64,000 nucleotides of DNA from Fictibacillus halophilus (GCF_016401385.1 NZ_JAEACF010000001.1:682001-746000), one strand, 5' to 3'. Shown: positions 7,532-16,640, numbered from the stretch's first letter. Notes: generated by a model from the sequence alone, not told the origin. Translations and numbers: made by a program.

Positions 7532-7569
7532 ACAAAGGCCCCTGTCTCTTTAGAGACAGGGGCCTTTGT
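7532..7569. terminator. Bidirectional terminator between the MFS and DUF1206 genes
   Basis: ACAAAGGCCCCTGTCTCT (7532-7549) and AGAGACAGGGGCCTTTGT (7552-7569) form a perfect 18-bp stem between two convergent genes. Confidence 0.9.
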
Positions 7570-8430
7570 TTAGTTATTCAATCGTCGATATCTGGCACTT
7601 GCGAACATGAAAATACCATACGAGATAAAGCCGAGTGATACGATGGCGAGAAGCACGGGACCAAACGGCTGTGATGCAAGTTCTAAGAGTGCACCATCCA
7701 ATCCGCGTGTCTCTTTTGGATCAGCAAGTATCGCGGTTCGAACTAGAAAGAACGCAATAATCATAAAAACGATGCCGCGTGCAGCCATTCCAAATGTTCC
7801 AATATAACCGCTCCAACGCCACTCTTTTTTGTTCATTTCATTCTTCTTTAAATCACGTTTGAATCGGTGTGTGAAGGCTCGATACATAAAGACGATACCA
7901 GTAATGGCAAAAACAACACCGCCGATAGCGACCAATAACTGACCAAATGGTTGTGAGAGCATTTGCGCTGACAGCGTTTGGTACGTTTCATCAGAAGATT
8001 TCGCTCTTGCACGAAACAAAATGCGTAAGGAACTGATACACATTGCGATATAAATCCCTGCAATAATCAAATAACCTAACCGATTAAACCATCTTTTCCA
8101 ATCGTGATTGACACATTCAGGATCGAAAAGAGCTTTAACGATCTGCCAAAAAGCAAATGCACTCAAGCCTACCGAAAGTACGATCAATAGGACAGGACCA
8201 AAAGGCTGTTGAGCGATTGTATAGAGTGCTCCGTTTGAACTCGCTTCACTCGGGTGCTTTCCGATAGACATGATTAAAGCCAGAATGCCGATAATGATGT
8301 AAACGATACCTTTTGAAAGATAACCGATACGTGCAGAACGGTGGATCCAAGGGCGATATGATTCAAAATGACTTTTCATTTTATCTTTAAGTGTTGGTTC
8401 TTTTACAAAAGGCTGTTTCACGATAGGCAC
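7570..8430 (-). CDS. DUF1206 membrane protein
   Basis: A 286-residue membrane protein built of three repeats of a two-helix DUF1206 unit. Each repeat starts with R-x-G-Y/M and ends with a Q-P-F-G-P/Q-x-L-L turn; Q-Q-P-F-G-P-V-L, S-Q-P-F-G-Q-L-L and S-Q-P-F-G-P-V-L are all visible. Function is unknown. The start lies 10 bp after the AI-2E gene stop, so the two form a minus-strand operon. Confidence 0.88.
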   Translation of the reverse strand: MPIVKQPFVKEPTLKDKMKSHFESYRPWIHRSARIGYLSKGIVYIIIGILALIMSIGKHPSEASSNGALYTIAQQPFGPVLLIVLSVGLSAFAFWQIVKALFDPECVNHDWKRWFNRLGYLIIAGIYIAMCISSLRILFRARAKSSDETYQTLSAQMLSQPFGQLLVAIGGVVFAITGIVFMYRAFTHRFKRDLKKNEMNKKEWRWSGYIGTFGMAARGIVFMIIAFFLVRTAILADPKETRGLDGALLELASQPFGPVLLAIVSLGFISYGIFMFASARYRRLNN

Positions 8431-8440
8431 GTTTCTCCTT

Positions 8441-9529
8441 TCAGAGTAAATTACTTCTAGTCTCTGGTGGGTTATATAACAAGTAGATTCGATAGACGTT
8501 ACTTATGATCGTCTTCAAAACGGCATAAGTAGGAATGGCTAAAAGCAGACCTATAAATCCAAAAGCTGCACCAGCCATGAGTACGACTAGGATGATGGTG
8601 AGCGGATGGATACGAAGTTGTTTTCCCATGATTTGAGGAGACAAGATATTTCCTTCTACTTGTTGTACAACGAGCGTTACGATAGCAACTTTTACTGCCA
8701 TAAATGGGTCTTGAATCAGACCAACTAAAAGGGCTGGAAATACCCCGATAAACGGTCCTAAAAAAGGAATCACATTCGTTAGAACAGCAAAGAGAGCAAG
8801 CACTAAAGCGAACTTTAATCCGATCAATAAATAACCGGCAAACATAAAAATACCTACAAACCATGCGACCAAAACTTGACCTTTTATATATGAAGACAAG
8901 GTCGAATCAATATCTCGTAAAATCGCTGCAACTTCATACTCCATGTGATGAGGAGCAAACCTTAGAAAATAATTAAAAAATTTCTTATCGTCAAGCAACA
9001 AATAAAAAAGTATAAAAGGGACCACTAACAATATGAGAGCGATGTTCGTCAATGTGGTTACAAGGGCAATGACATCTTTTGAGACAGTACTCGTAAACTT
9101 TTCAAGGCGTTGTGTGGCTAACTTTGTTATATGTGTGCTGTCGATGAATGATTTTTTGTTTCCAGTAATCATCGTACCTGTTTTTTCAGTAGCTTCACCT
9201 ATCTTTTTAGGAAAATCATCTGTGATATTTGAAAGCTGATCGGCTACAACGGGGACGGCTAGCGTGGCAATACCAGATACGGCTAAGATCAATCCGACCA
9301 TCACTACCATGATAGCTACAAACTTAGGAACTTTTTTCTTGATCAAAAAATGAATGACCGGTCTTAGCAAATAATAAAGCAACCCTGCGATAAACAAAGG
9401 GAAGAAAACGCTTGATATTACAAGATAAAGGAAGTCAAGCAGGTAATCAATTTTCCCTAATAAATATAGGATCGTTAACAATAAGACTGAACCTGCTGCG
9501 TACTTAAAGAATGAGTGCTGATACCACAT
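8441..9529 (-). CDS. AI-2E family transporter (PerM/TqsA-like)
   Basis: A 362-residue polytopic membrane protein of the AI-2E/UPF0118 family, whose members move varied solutes (some export autoinducer-2, others are Na+/H+ antiporters). Eight membrane helices are expected. The family signature region with V-L-A-L-F-A-V-L-T-N-V-I-P-F-L-G-P-F-I-G and P-Q-I-M-G-K-Q-L-R-I-H-P is clear. The ATG at 9529 is preferred over 9550 because GGAGGT sits 8 bp before it, inside the longer frame. It is the first gene of the operon with DUF1206. Confidence 0.88.
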   Translation of the reverse strand: MWYQHSFFKYAAGSVLLLTILYLLGKIDYLLDFLYLVISSVFFPLFIAGLLYYLLRPVIHFLIKKKVPKFVAIMVVMVGLILAVSGIATLAVPVVADQLSNITDDFPKKIGEATEKTGTMITGNKKSFIDSTHITKLATQRLEKFTSTVSKDVIALVTTLTNIALILLVVPFILFYLLLDDKKFFNYFLRFAPHHMEYEVAAILRDIDSTLSSYIKGQVLVAWFVGIFMFAGYLLIGLKFALVLALFAVLTNVIPFLGPFIGVFPALLVGLIQDPFMAVKVAIVTLVVQQVEGNILSPQIMGKQLRIHPLTIILVVLMAGAAFGFIGLLLAIPTYAVLKTIISNVYRIYLLYNPPETRSNLL

Positions 9530-9606
9530 TAAATCTGACCTCCATTTCATATTAGTAGTCTTTTCCCTTTTTAGTAATCTGTAATCTTATTTTGATAATA
9601 AAATAA

Positions 9607-9635
9607 TTGACATTTTCTATGAGCGCTGATAGATT
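9607..9635 (+). promoter_or_regulatory. Sigma-A promoter of the lacI-type gene
   Basis: TTGACA (9607-9612) and TAGATT (9630-9635) are separated by 17 bp. The GTAAACGTTTAC operator begins 12 bp after the -10 box, at the expected transcription start. Confidence 0.7.
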
Positions 9636-9647
9636 GTAAGTGTGAAT

Positions 9648-9659
9648 GTAAACGTTTAC
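9648..9659. promoter_or_regulatory. LacI-family operator, probable autoregulatory site
   Basis: GTAAACGTTTAC is a perfect palindrome with central CG, typical of LacI-family operators. The same core recurs at 10743-10754 before the thuA-type gene. It resembles a CcpA cre site, but its presence only around this regulator argues for the local repressor. Confidence 0.75.
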
Positions 9660-9683
9660 GTAACAAGAAAGCAGGGAGATGTT

Positions 9684-10700
9684 TTGAATCCGACAATAAA
9701 AGATGTCGCCAAGCATGCGAACGTTTCAATCGCTACAGTTTCTCGGATTGTGAATGGATTGCCTGGCTATTCGGAGGAAACGAAAAAAAAAGTACAGCGA
9801 TCCATCGAAGCACTCGGCTATCAACCTAACGCGATCGCACGAGGACTCATAAACAAGCGAACACAGACGATCGGAGTTCTTTTTCCAGACGTGTCTGGAA
9901 TGCTTTCATCAGAAGTATTAGAAGGTGTAGAGAATGCTGCACACGACGGAGGATTCAGCGTAATCGTCTGCAACACGACTTCAAGTGGAAAGAGAACCGT
10001 AAAGTATTTAAGGCTTCTGCAGGAAAAAAGAGTAGATGGCATCATCTTTGCTTCAGAAGATGTAAAAGAAGAGTACTATAAAATTTTTCAAGAGATGAAG
10101 GTACCTGTTGTCCTCGTGTCCACGGCGTCACCCAAATACGATCTTCCGTTTGTTCGGGTGAATGATTTTGATGGAGCGTTTCAAGCTACAGAGTATTTAA
10201 TCCGAAAAGGGCATAAAGAGATTGGTATGATTGGGGGCAGCGACGAGGATCCAATAGCGGGAGTACCAAGGATGCAAGGATTTCAAAAAGCTCTTGAAAG
10301 CAATGGTCTTTCTTTTACCGAGAATCATATTACAAAGAATGAGGGTTATCGTTTTCAAAACGGAAAAGAATCACTGCCTTCTTTACTAAAAAAACTTCCA
10401 GGTATGACTGCATTATTCGCAGCAAGTGATGAGATGGCCATTGGAGCAATGTCTGCAGCGCATCAGTTGGGTATAAAGGTTCCAGAGGAATTATCAATCA
10501 TTGGATACGATAACTTGAAGATTGCTGAGATGTGTTATCCTCCACTAACGACCGTTTCTCAGCCGTTAAAGGATATGGGACAGACCTCAGGTGAGATGCT
10601 AGTCAGTTTGATTAAAGGTGAACAACAAGAAGCAAAAAGCCGTTATATGCCTTTTTCGATTGTGGAAAGGCAATCAGTCAGTGATTTTCATGACAAGTAA
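9684..10700 (+). CDS. LacI-family repressor of the adjacent sugar operon
   Basis: A 338-residue LacI/GalR repressor. The N-terminal helix-turn-helix T-I-K-D-V-A-K-H-A-N-V-S-I-A-T-V-S-R-I-V (residues 3-22) and the Y-Q-P-N-A-I-A-R-G-L hinge helix are followed by a periplasmic-binding-like sensor domain. I place the start at the TTG at 9684, which has AGGGAG six to seven bases upstream and begins right before the HTH; an upstream GTG at 9642 would overlap the operator. Operators at 9648 and 10743 indicate repression of itself and of the ThuA/dehydrogenase/isomerase genes. The inducer is unknown. Confidence 0.92.
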   Translation: MNPTIKDVAKHANVSIATVSRIVNGLPGYSEETKKKVQRSIEALGYQPNAIARGLINKRTQTIGVLFPDVSGMLSSEVLEGVENAAHDGGFSVIVCNTTSSGKRTVKYLRLLQEKRVDGIIFASEDVKEEYYKIFQEMKVPVVLVSTASPKYDLPFVRVNDFDGAFQATEYLIRKGHKEIGMIGGSDEDPIAGVPRMQGFQKALESNGLSFTENHITKNEGYRFQNGKESLPSLLKKLPGMTALFAASDEMAIGAMSAAHQLGIKVPEELSIIGYDNLKIAEMCYPPLTTVSQPLKDMGQTSGEMLVSLIKGEQQEAKSRYMPFSIVERQSVSDFHDK

Positions 10701-10740
10701 AAAACGGGTTATAAGAGAGCTTCATTTTTATTTAAGATTT

Positions 10741-10767
10741 ACGTAAACGTTTACGTAAAACGCTTAC
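10741..10767. promoter_or_regulatory. Tandem LacI-family operators before the sugar operon
   Basis: ACGTAAACGTTTACGT (10741-10756) is a perfect palindrome sharing the 12-bp core at 9648. It overlaps a weaker second site, GTAAAACGCTTAC (10755-10767). They lie 24 bp before the thuA-type ATG. Confidence 0.75.
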
Positions 10768-10790
10768 AAGCATATAGGAGGAAGTTATAA

Positions 10791-11513
10791 ATGATTAAAG
10801 TAACAGTTTGGAATGAAAACCGCCATGAGCAGAAAAATCCGGTAGTAAAAGAAATTTATCCAAAAGGAATACATGGTGCGATCCAAGAATTCCTTGAAAA
10901 AGCAGGACATGATGTGAACACAGCGACACTTGATGACGCTCAGCATGGTTTAACAGACGAAGTATTAAACAACACGGATGTTTTAGTATGGTGGGGTCAC
11001 TTAGCTCATGACGAAGTAGAAGATGAGATCGTTAATAAAGTGTATCAACGTGTTCTTGATGGAATGGGCTTGCTCGTCCTTCATTCTGGTCACTTCTCTA
11101 AAATATTTAAAAAGTTGATGGGAACTTCTTGTGACCTAAAGTGGCGCGAAGCTGATGAAAAGGAACGCATTTGGATCGTTAACCCTAGCCACCCGATAGC
11201 AAATGGTCTTGGTGAATACATCGAGCTTGAAAAAGAAGAGATGTATGGAGAGCATTTTGATATTCCTGCTCCTGATGATCTTGTATTTGTTAGCTGGTTT
11301 GAAGGAGGAGAAGTGTTCCGATCAGGTGCTGCTTACAATCGTGGCAAAGGAAAAGTATTTTATTTCCGTCCGGGACATGAAACGTATCCAACGTATTATA
11401 ACGAAGATGTGCAAAAAGTGATCACGAATGCTGTATCATTCTTAGCTCCTTCAGGCAGTGAAGCTCCAAAATACGGAAATGCAAAACCACTTGAAGCAAT
11501 CGGAGCAAAGTAA
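10791..11513 (+). CDS. ThuA-like protein (trehalose utilisation family)
   Basis: A 240-residue cytoplasmic protein with the ThuA glutamine-amidotransferase-like fold: V-T-V-W-N-E-N at the first strand, [19 protein letters not shown] and a final [11 protein letters not shown] motif. In rhizobia ThuA works with the dehydrogenase ThuB in 3-keto-sugar catabolism of trehalose and related disaccharides. Here two Gfo/Idh/MocA dehydrogenases follow, so a similar oxidoreductive sugar pathway is likely. It is the first gene after the tandem operators; AGGAGG precedes the ATG. Confidence 0.88.
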   Translation: MIKVTVWNENRHEQKNPVVKEIYPKGIHGAIQEFLEKAGHDVNTATLDDAQHGLTDEVLNNTDVLVWWGHLAHDEVEDEIVNKVYQRVLDGMGLLVLHSGHFSKIFKKLMGTSCDLKWREADEKERIWIVNPSHPIANGLGEYIELEKEEMYGEHFDIPAPDDLVFVSWFEGGEVFRSGAAYNRGKGKVFYFRPGHETYPTYYNEDVQKVITNAVSFLAPSGSEAPKYGNAKPLEAIGAK

Positions 11514-11554
11514 ATAAGAATCTTTAAACACCCACTTTTAAGGAGGAAATAGTT

Positions 11555-12589
11555 ATGACAATTAAAGTTGGAATTATCGGTTGCGGTAGTATCGCACAAC
11601 ATCGTCATCTTCCAGAATATGCGGCCAATCAAGAAGTAGAGATCGTTGCTGTTTGTGACATCGTAAAAGAGCGTGCTGAATCAACACAAGCAGTTTACGG
11701 AGGGAAGATTTTTACGGATTATAATGAGCTTCTTGCTCTTGAAGAAGTAGAGGCAGTGAGTGTTTGTACACCAAACTTTCTGCATGCACCAATTTCAATC
11801 GCAGCATTAAATGCAGGAAAGCATGTTTTATGTGAAAAACCGATGGCTACTTCTCTTCAAGAAGCAGAGGAAATGATTGCTGCAGCAGAAAAGAGCGGAA
11901 AGACGTTAATGATCGGACACAATCAGCGCTTTGTTCCGGCGCATCAAAAAGCACGAGAGCTTATTGCGTCAGGCGAGTTAGGCAAAGTTTACAGCTTCCG
12001 TACTGCTTTTGGTCACCCAGGACCTGAAGGCTGGAGTGTGGACGGTGCGAGCAGCTGGTTCTTTAAAAAGGATGAAGCGTTTATCGGAGCTATGGGAGAC
12101 CTTGGCGTTCATAAAACAGACTTGATCCGATACATTTTAGGTGAAGAGATTGCAGAAGTAGGTGCTTTTGTTGAGACGAGCGCAAAAGAGTTTGCTTCGG
12201 TTGATGATACAGCCGTTTGTGTGTTGAAAACAGAGAGCGGAATCATCGGAACATTGGCGGCTAGCTGGTCTTACACGGCAAAAGAAGATAACTCTACGAT
12301 TATTTATGGTGAAAAAGGTATCCTTCGATTAGAAGATGATCCGAAATATTCATTAGTCGCACAATACACGAATGGAAATGTTGTACGCTATGAAATGGGT
12401 GCGATTCAAACGAATGAGAACCAATCAAATTCACATGTGGTAGATCACTTTATTGAAGCGATTGAAACAGGTCATGCTCCTCTTATCACGGGTGAAGAAG
12501 GAAAACGTTCATTGGCAGTAATTCTAGCTGCTTTAGAATCGAACGAAAAGAAAACGATCGAGAAAGTTAAAACAGGAGTTCACGCATGA
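11555..12589 (+). CDS. Gfo/Idh/MocA family NAD(P)-dependent dehydrogenase (first of two)
   Basis: A 344-residue sugar or cyclitol dehydrogenase. The N-terminal Rossmann domain has G-I-I-G-C-G-S-I-A (about residues 6-14) and the family motif C-E-K-P-M-A at about 93-98. The C-terminal alpha/beta domain binds substrate and carries D-L-G-V-H-K-T-D with the usual His. AGGAGG precedes the ATG, and its stop overlaps the next gene (ATGA). The substrate is unknown; with the ThuA partner a glycoside or keto-sugar is a reasonable inference. Confidence 0.9.
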   Translation: MTIKVGIIGCGSIAQHRHLPEYAANQEVEIVAVCDIVKERAESTQAVYGGKIFTDYNELLALEEVEAVSVCTPNFLHAPISIAALNAGKHVLCEKPMATSLQEAEEMIAAAEKSGKTLMIGHNQRFVPAHQKARELIASGELGKVYSFRTAFGHPGPEGWSVDGASSWFFKKDEAFIGAMGDLGVHKTDLIRYILGEEIAEVGAFVETSAKEFASVDDTAVCVLKTESGIIGTLAASWSYTAKEDNSTIIYGEKGILRLEDDPKYSLVAQYTNGNVVRYEMGAIQTNENQSNSHVVDHFIEAIETGHAPLITGEEGKRSLAVILAALESNEKKTIEKVKTGVHA

Positions 12590-13641
12590 AACTAAGAGTT
12601 GGAATCATCGGGGCAGGCGGTATTGCACAAGGCCGACATATCCCCGCTTTTCAAAGTTTAGGTGAAAAAGCAGAAGTTACTGCCATTAGTGATGTAAACG
12701 TGGATGCTGCAAAAAGTGTTGCTGAAAAATTTCACGTACCGAACTATTTTACGAGTTATGTAGAGATGTGGCCACATGTAGATGCGGTTGTGATCTGTAC
12801 GCCTAACAAGTTTCATAGAGAGATCACAGTTGCAGCATTGGATGCTGGTAAACACGTTCTTTGTGAGAAACCGATGGCAATGACCGTTGAAGAATGTGCT
12901 GAAATGGTAGAAGCAGAAAAACGATCTGGAAAAGTATTGTCCATCGCTTATCATTATCGCTACATGAAGGAGTCACAAGCTGCAAAACGAATCATGGAGG
13001 CAGGAGAAGTTGGTAATCCTCTTGTTGTTCGTGTACAAGCGCTTAGAAGAAGAAAAGTCCCAGGTTGGGGCGTTTTTACAAACAAAGAGCTTCAAGGTGG
13101 CGGCAGCTTGATCGACTATGGGTGTCATCTGTTGGATCTAACACTTTGGCTTTTAGACAACCCGATTGTGAGTGAAGTATCTGGTCAAACCTATAACACA
13201 GTCAGTCGTGAAGCTGAGCAAGTGAACCAATGGGGTTCGTTTGATGCAGAAACATTTGAAGTAGATGACCACGTCACGGCATATATTCGTCTCGCAAATG
13301 GAGGGACAATTCTGTTTGAAACATCGTGGGCAGCAAATATTCCAGATGATGCAGAACTGCTTCGTATTTCGGGTGATAAAGGCGGACTCGATGTATTTCC
13401 GTTTGCGGTGAACAAAGCAGTAAACGGTATGATGACGACAACAAAAGCAGATTGGATCCTTGGAGAGGATGATCCTGGCCGTCCTCAAGCAGAGAACTTT
13501 GTTGATAGCTGTTTAGGTAAAGCTAAACCTCTTGTAAGTGCTGAGGAAGCCATGAATACTTCACGGGTGATCGAAGCGATCTATGCAAGTAGTCTTATGG
13601 GAAAAGGCATTCAACTAGGAAACGAAAAAGGAGTGAAGTAA
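12586..13641 (+). CDS. Gfo/Idh/MocA family NAD(P)-dependent dehydrogenase (second of two)
   Basis: A 351-residue paralogue of the preceding gene with G-I-I-G-A-G-G-I-A-Q-G-R-H near the N-terminus, C-E-K-P-M-A-M at about residues 94-100 and a C-terminal substrate domain containing D-Y-G-C-H-L-L-D. Translationally coupled to the upstream dehydrogenase by a four-base overlap. Paired dehydrogenases of this family commonly oxidise and then re-reduce a sugar at neighbouring steps, which fits with the isomerase that follows one base later. Confidence 0.9.
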   Translation: MKLRVGIIGAGGIAQGRHIPAFQSLGEKAEVTAISDVNVDAAKSVAEKFHVPNYFTSYVEMWPHVDAVVICTPNKFHREITVAALDAGKHVLCEKPMAMTVEECAEMVEAEKRSGKVLSIAYHYRYMKESQAAKRIMEAGEVGNPLVVRVQALRRRKVPGWGVFTNKELQGGGSLIDYGCHLLDLTLWLLDNPIVSEVSGQTYNTVSREAEQVNQWGSFDAETFEVDDHVTAYIRLANGGTILFETSWAANIPDDAELLRISGDKGGLDVFPFAVNKAVNGMMTTTKADWILGEDDPGRPQAENFVDSCLGKAKPLVSAEEAMNTSRVIEAIYASSLMGKGIQLGNEKGVK

Positions 13642-13642
13642 C

Positions 13643-14611
13643 ATGAAATTAGGTGTGTTTACGGTTCTGTTTTCACAAAAATCATTTACAGACATGCTTG
13701 ACTATGTGAAAGAGGCTGGCGTACAAGCCGTAGAAATTGGAACGGGTAACTATCCAGGGAACGCTCATTGTCCGCTTGATGAACTTCTTCAGAGTGAAGA
13801 GAAACGTTCGCAGTATCTTCATGAAGTAGAAAAGCGCGGTTTGACGATCTCAGCCTTCAGTTGTCACGGTAATCCGTTATCACCAGACGAAGCTTTTGCA
13901 AAAGAATCACACGATACTTTTGTTAAAACCGTTGAACTTGCTGGACTGATGAATGTACCAGTTGTAAACTGCTTCTCAGGTGTTCCCGGTGACTCCGAGA
14001 GTGCAAAATATCCGAACTGGCCAGTTTCACCTTGGCCGAACGAATACAGCGATGTGTTGAAGTGGCAATGGGAAGAGAAGTTGATTCCATATTGGCGCAC
14101 GTGGGGTCAATTTGCAAAAGAGCATGGAGTGAAAATTGGACTAGAGCTTCACGGCGGATTCTTAGTGCATACTCCATATACCTTGCTAAAATTACGTGAA
14201 GAAACATGTGACGCAATTGGTGCGAACCTTGATCCATCACACCTTTGGTGGCAAGGTATCGATCCAGTAGCCGCGATCAAAATTCTTGGAAAAGCTGGAG
14301 CGATACATCACTTCCACGCTAAAGACACATATCTAGATCAAGATAATATCAACATGCACGGATTAACGGACATGCAGCCATACGGAGCTGTTCAAAATCG
14401 AGCATGGAGCTTCCGCTCAGTAGGCTGCGGTCACTCTGTTCAGGATTGGTCTGACATGATGAGTGCACTTCGTACGTACGGTTATGATTATGTAGTAAGC
14501 ATCGAGCATGAAGATCCAATCATGTCGATCGATGAAGGATTCAATCGCGCGGTAAAGAACCTTCAGTCTATCCTCATCACCGAGCAGCCAGCCGAGATGT
14601 GGTGGGTCTAG
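13643..14611 (+). CDS. Sugar phosphate isomerase/epimerase (xylose isomerase-like TIM barrel)
   Basis: A 322-residue AP-endonuclease-2-type TIM barrel. Probable metal ligands are in G-L-E-L-H-G-G (about residue 168), N-L-D-P-S-H-L-W-W, H-F-H-A-K-D-T and S-I-E-H-E-D-P near the C-terminus. Such enzymes act as sugar isomerases, epimerases or keto-sugar hydrolase-like partners of Gfo/Idh/MocA dehydrogenases. It closes the LacI-controlled operon. Its TAG stop is the first G-bearing triplet of a GGGGTCTGACCCC element. Confidence 0.9.
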   Translation: MKLGVFTVLFSQKSFTDMLDYVKEAGVQAVEIGTGNYPGNAHCPLDELLQSEEKRSQYLHEVEKRGLTISAFSCHGNPLSPDEAFAKESHDTFVKTVELAGLMNVPVVNCFSGVPGDSESAKYPNWPVSPWPNEYSDVLKWQWEEKLIPYWRTWGQFAKEHGVKIGLELHGGFLVHTPYTLLKLREETCDAIGANLDPSHLWWQGIDPVAAIKILGKAGAIHHFHAKDTYLDQDNINMHGLTDMQPYGAVQNRAWSFRSVGCGHSVQDWSDMMSALRTYGYDYVVSIEHEDPIMSIDEGFNRAVKNLQSILITEQPAEMWWV

Positions 14612-14657
14612 GGGTCTGACCCCACACAAATACAAATCTACTAGATTTGTATTTGTG
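14611..14657 (+). repeat. GGGGTCTGACCCC element joined to a perfect hairpin, at the isomerase stop codon
   Basis: GGGGTCTGACCCC (14611-14623) starts at the last base of the TAG stop. It is followed by a perfect 16-bp inverted repeat, CACAAATACAAATCTA (14625-14640) and TAGATTTGTATTTGTG (14642-14657), separated by a single base. Confidence 0.85.
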
Positions 14658-14705
14658 GAGTGAACATTCCATAGCAATTACCGTTATAGTCTCACAAGCT
14701 CTGCG

Positions 14706-14741
14706 AAAACCTGCATTCCACCTAATGGAATGCGGGTTTTC
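14706..14741 (+). terminator. Terminator of the sugar operon
   Basis: AAAACCTGCATTCCA (14706-14720) pairs with TGGAATGCGGGTTTT (14726-14740), ending in a T run. Confidence 0.85.
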
Positions 14742-14784
14742 TTGTTTAACGGAATTATTATTAAACCTCTTCTTAAAAAATGAT

Positions 14785-14814
14785 TTGACAGTTCATCCCA
14801 ATATCACATATAAT
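14785..14814 (+). promoter_or_regulatory. Sigma-A promoter of the T-box/proS transcript
   Basis: Perfect TTGACA (14785-14790) and perfect TATAAT (14809-14814) with 18-bp spacing, just upstream of the T-box leader. Confidence 0.85.
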
Positions 14815-14844
14815 TTCAAAAACATATTATCAAGAAAACGAAGA

Positions 14845-15060
14845 AAAGGATTAGTAAGTCGATTCTGTCTTTTTAGAGAGGAAGCTGCGTGGCTGAAAGG
14901 CTTCTACTGACAAACGATTGAACCTGCCTTTGAGTTCTGTATCTTATTCATAAGATATTCAGCGGTTAAATACCGTTATCATGAAAGAGTGTAAAGCTAT
15001 GCTATGAATTAGGGTGGTACCGCCAAGAAATTGGTCCCTAATGAGAAGTGTGGCTTTTTT
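14845..15060 (+). promoter_or_regulatory. T-box leader of the prolyl-tRNA synthetase gene
   Basis: The leader has a Stem I start with TTAGTAAG, the AGAGAGG...GCTGAAAGG region and the hallmark T-box AGGGTGGTACCGC at 15011-15023. A terminator helix joins AAAGC...ATTAGGG with CCCTAAT...GCTTTTTTT. A CCT at 14927-14929 in the Stem I specifier region fits proline, though I have not folded the RNA. Uncharged tRNA-Pro should stabilise the antiterminator and allow proS expression. Confidence 0.93.
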
Positions 15061-15088
15061 TATTTTCAAATAATGAGGAGTGCAACCA

Positions 15089-16519
15089 ATGGCTAAGGAA
15101 TTTGTAAAGAATGTTACGAGTATGCAAGACGATTTTGCACAATGGTATACAGATGTTGTCACAAAAGCAGAACTTATTGATTATTCAAGCGTTCGCGGTT
15201 CGATGATTTTAAGACCTTACGGCTATGCTATATGGGAAAACATCCAAAAGGAACTTGATAAGCAAATCAAAGCTACAGGCCATGAAAATGTTTATATGCC
15301 ACTTTTTATTCCGGAAAGTCTACTTCAAAAAGAGAAAGACCATATTGAAGGATTTGCGCCTGAAGTAGCATGGGTAACACATGGGGGAGAAGAAAAGCTT
15401 ACAGAACGCCTTTGCGTTCGTCCGACATCTGAAGTTCTTTTTGCCGAGCATTTTAAAAACATCATCCATTCACATCGCGATCTTCCAAAGCTCTATAATC
15501 AGTGGTCAAACGTTGTGAGATGGGAAAAGACCACTAGACCTTTTCTTCGTACTCTTGAGTTCCTCTGGCAGGAAGGACATACGTGCCATGAAACAGATGA
15601 AGAGGCACACGAGGAAACAATTCGTATGCTTAACGTATACGCTGATCTCTGTGAGGAATTCCTAGCAATACCGGTCGTTAAGGGTCAAAAAACGGAAAAA
15701 GAAAAATTTGCTGGAGCAAAATACACTTATACGATTGAAAGCCTTATGCATGATGGAAAGGCGTTGCAATCTGGAACTTCTCATCATTTAGGAGATGGAT
15801 TTGCAAAAGCTTTCGGTATCGAGTTTACGAACAGAGAAGGTAAACTACAGACTGTTCAGCAGACATCTTGGGGCTTTACGACTCGTATCATTGGTGCGAT
15901 GATCATGGTCCATGGCGATGACCGTGGGCTAGTAGTTCCTCCAAAGATAGCACCAACTCAACTCATGATCGTTCCGATTGCCCAACACAAAGAAGGTGTT
16001 CTCGATTTTGCTTACGATTTAAAAGATAAGCTATCACAGACCATTCGAACAAGAATTGATGCTAGTGATAAAAAGCCAGGCTGGAAATTTAATGAGTATG
16101 AGATGAAAGGAATCCCTCTACGTCTAGAGGTTGGTCCGCGAGACATTGAACAAGGGCAAGTGATATTAGTTCGTCGGGATACAGGGGAAAAGGAAACAGT
16201 TTCTCTGCAAGATTTAGAATTACACATTCACAATACACTAAATGATATTCAGTGTAACTTGTTAAAAAAGGCAAGGGCTCATAGAGAACATCAAACAACG
16301 ACAGTCACTACATTTGATGCATTCAAAAACGAACTAACTGAAAAAGGCGGGTTCATTAAAGCGATGTGGTGTGGTGATGAGGCTTGTGAAAGTTTTATAA
16401 AAGATGAAACAGGGGCAACATCAAGGTGTATACCGTTTGAACAAGAAAAGCTCTCAGAAAAGTGCGTTTGCTGTGATCAACAAGCAAAACACCTCGTCTA
16501 CTGGGCAAAAGCATATTAA
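15089..16519 (+). CDS. proS: Prolyl-tRNA synthetase, short archaeal/eukaryotic-like type
   Basis: A 476-residue class II synthetase that charges tRNA-Pro. It lacks the ~180-residue INS editing insertion of the usual bacterial ProRS and instead matches the ProS type 3 form. Motif 2 is visible as [12 protein letters not shown]. The T-S-H-H-L-G and [10 protein letters not shown] segments and a C-terminal domain with a cysteine cluster (C-G-D-E-A-C...C...C-V-C-C) and terminal Tyr are typical. ATG at 15089 has GAGGAG eight bases upstream; a GTG at 15080 is less likely. Some Bacilli carry this as a second ProRS under T-box control. A palindromic element starts at its stop codon. Confidence 0.94.
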   Translation: MAKEFVKNVTSMQDDFAQWYTDVVTKAELIDYSSVRGSMILRPYGYAIWENIQKELDKQIKATGHENVYMPLFIPESLLQKEKDHIEGFAPEVAWVTHGGEEKLTERLCVRPTSEVLFAEHFKNIIHSHRDLPKLYNQWSNVVRWEKTTRPFLRTLEFLWQEGHTCHETDEEAHEETIRMLNVYADLCEEFLAIPVVKGQKTEKEKFAGAKYTYTIESLMHDGKALQSGTSHHLGDGFAKAFGIEFTNREGKLQTVQQTSWGFTTRIIGAMIMVHGDDRGLVVPPKIAPTQLMIVPIAQHKEGVLDFAYDLKDKLSQTIRTRIDASDKKPGWKFNEYEMKGIPLRLEVGPRDIEQGQVILVRRDTGEKETVSLQDLELHIHNTLNDIQCNLLKKARAHREHQTTTVTTFDAFKNELTEKGGFIKAMWCGDEACESFIKDETGATSRCIPFEQEKLSEKCVCCDQQAKHLVYWAKAY

Positions 16520-16557
16520 AGGAAAGGGGTCAGACCCGGGGTCTGACCCCTTTCCTT
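16519..16557 (+). repeat. Head-to-head GGGGTCAGACCC element directly after proS
   Basis: AAGGAAAGGGGTCAGACCC (16519-16537) and GGGTCTGACCCCTTTCCTT (16539-16557) are perfect inverted repeats around one G. The first base is the last base of the proS TAA. It may double as a terminator, though the T run is poor. Confidence 0.88.
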
Positions 16558-16603
16558 ATTCTCAAATATAATTATTCTTACTATATTAGGAACTTTACAT
16601 TAC

Positions 16604-16628
16604 TGTATGACATACACTACACTATAAT
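16604..16628 (+). promoter_or_regulatory. Candidate PadR operator and -10 box
   Basis: TGTATGACATACA (16604-16616) is a perfect palindrome around one A, followed seven bases later by TATAAT (16623-16628). PadR-family sites often have ATGT/ACAT-type half-sites. The -35 is poor, which would suit a repressed promoter. Confidence 0.5.
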
Positions 16629-16640
16629 CGAGGTGATTGC

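Noticed and set aside
9648..10767. GTAAACGTTTAC sites as CcpA cre boxes
   Set aside because: They resemble cre, but two identical cores flank only the local LacI gene and its operon, and one sits at the regulator's own promoter; local control is the simpler reading. CcpA binding is still possible.
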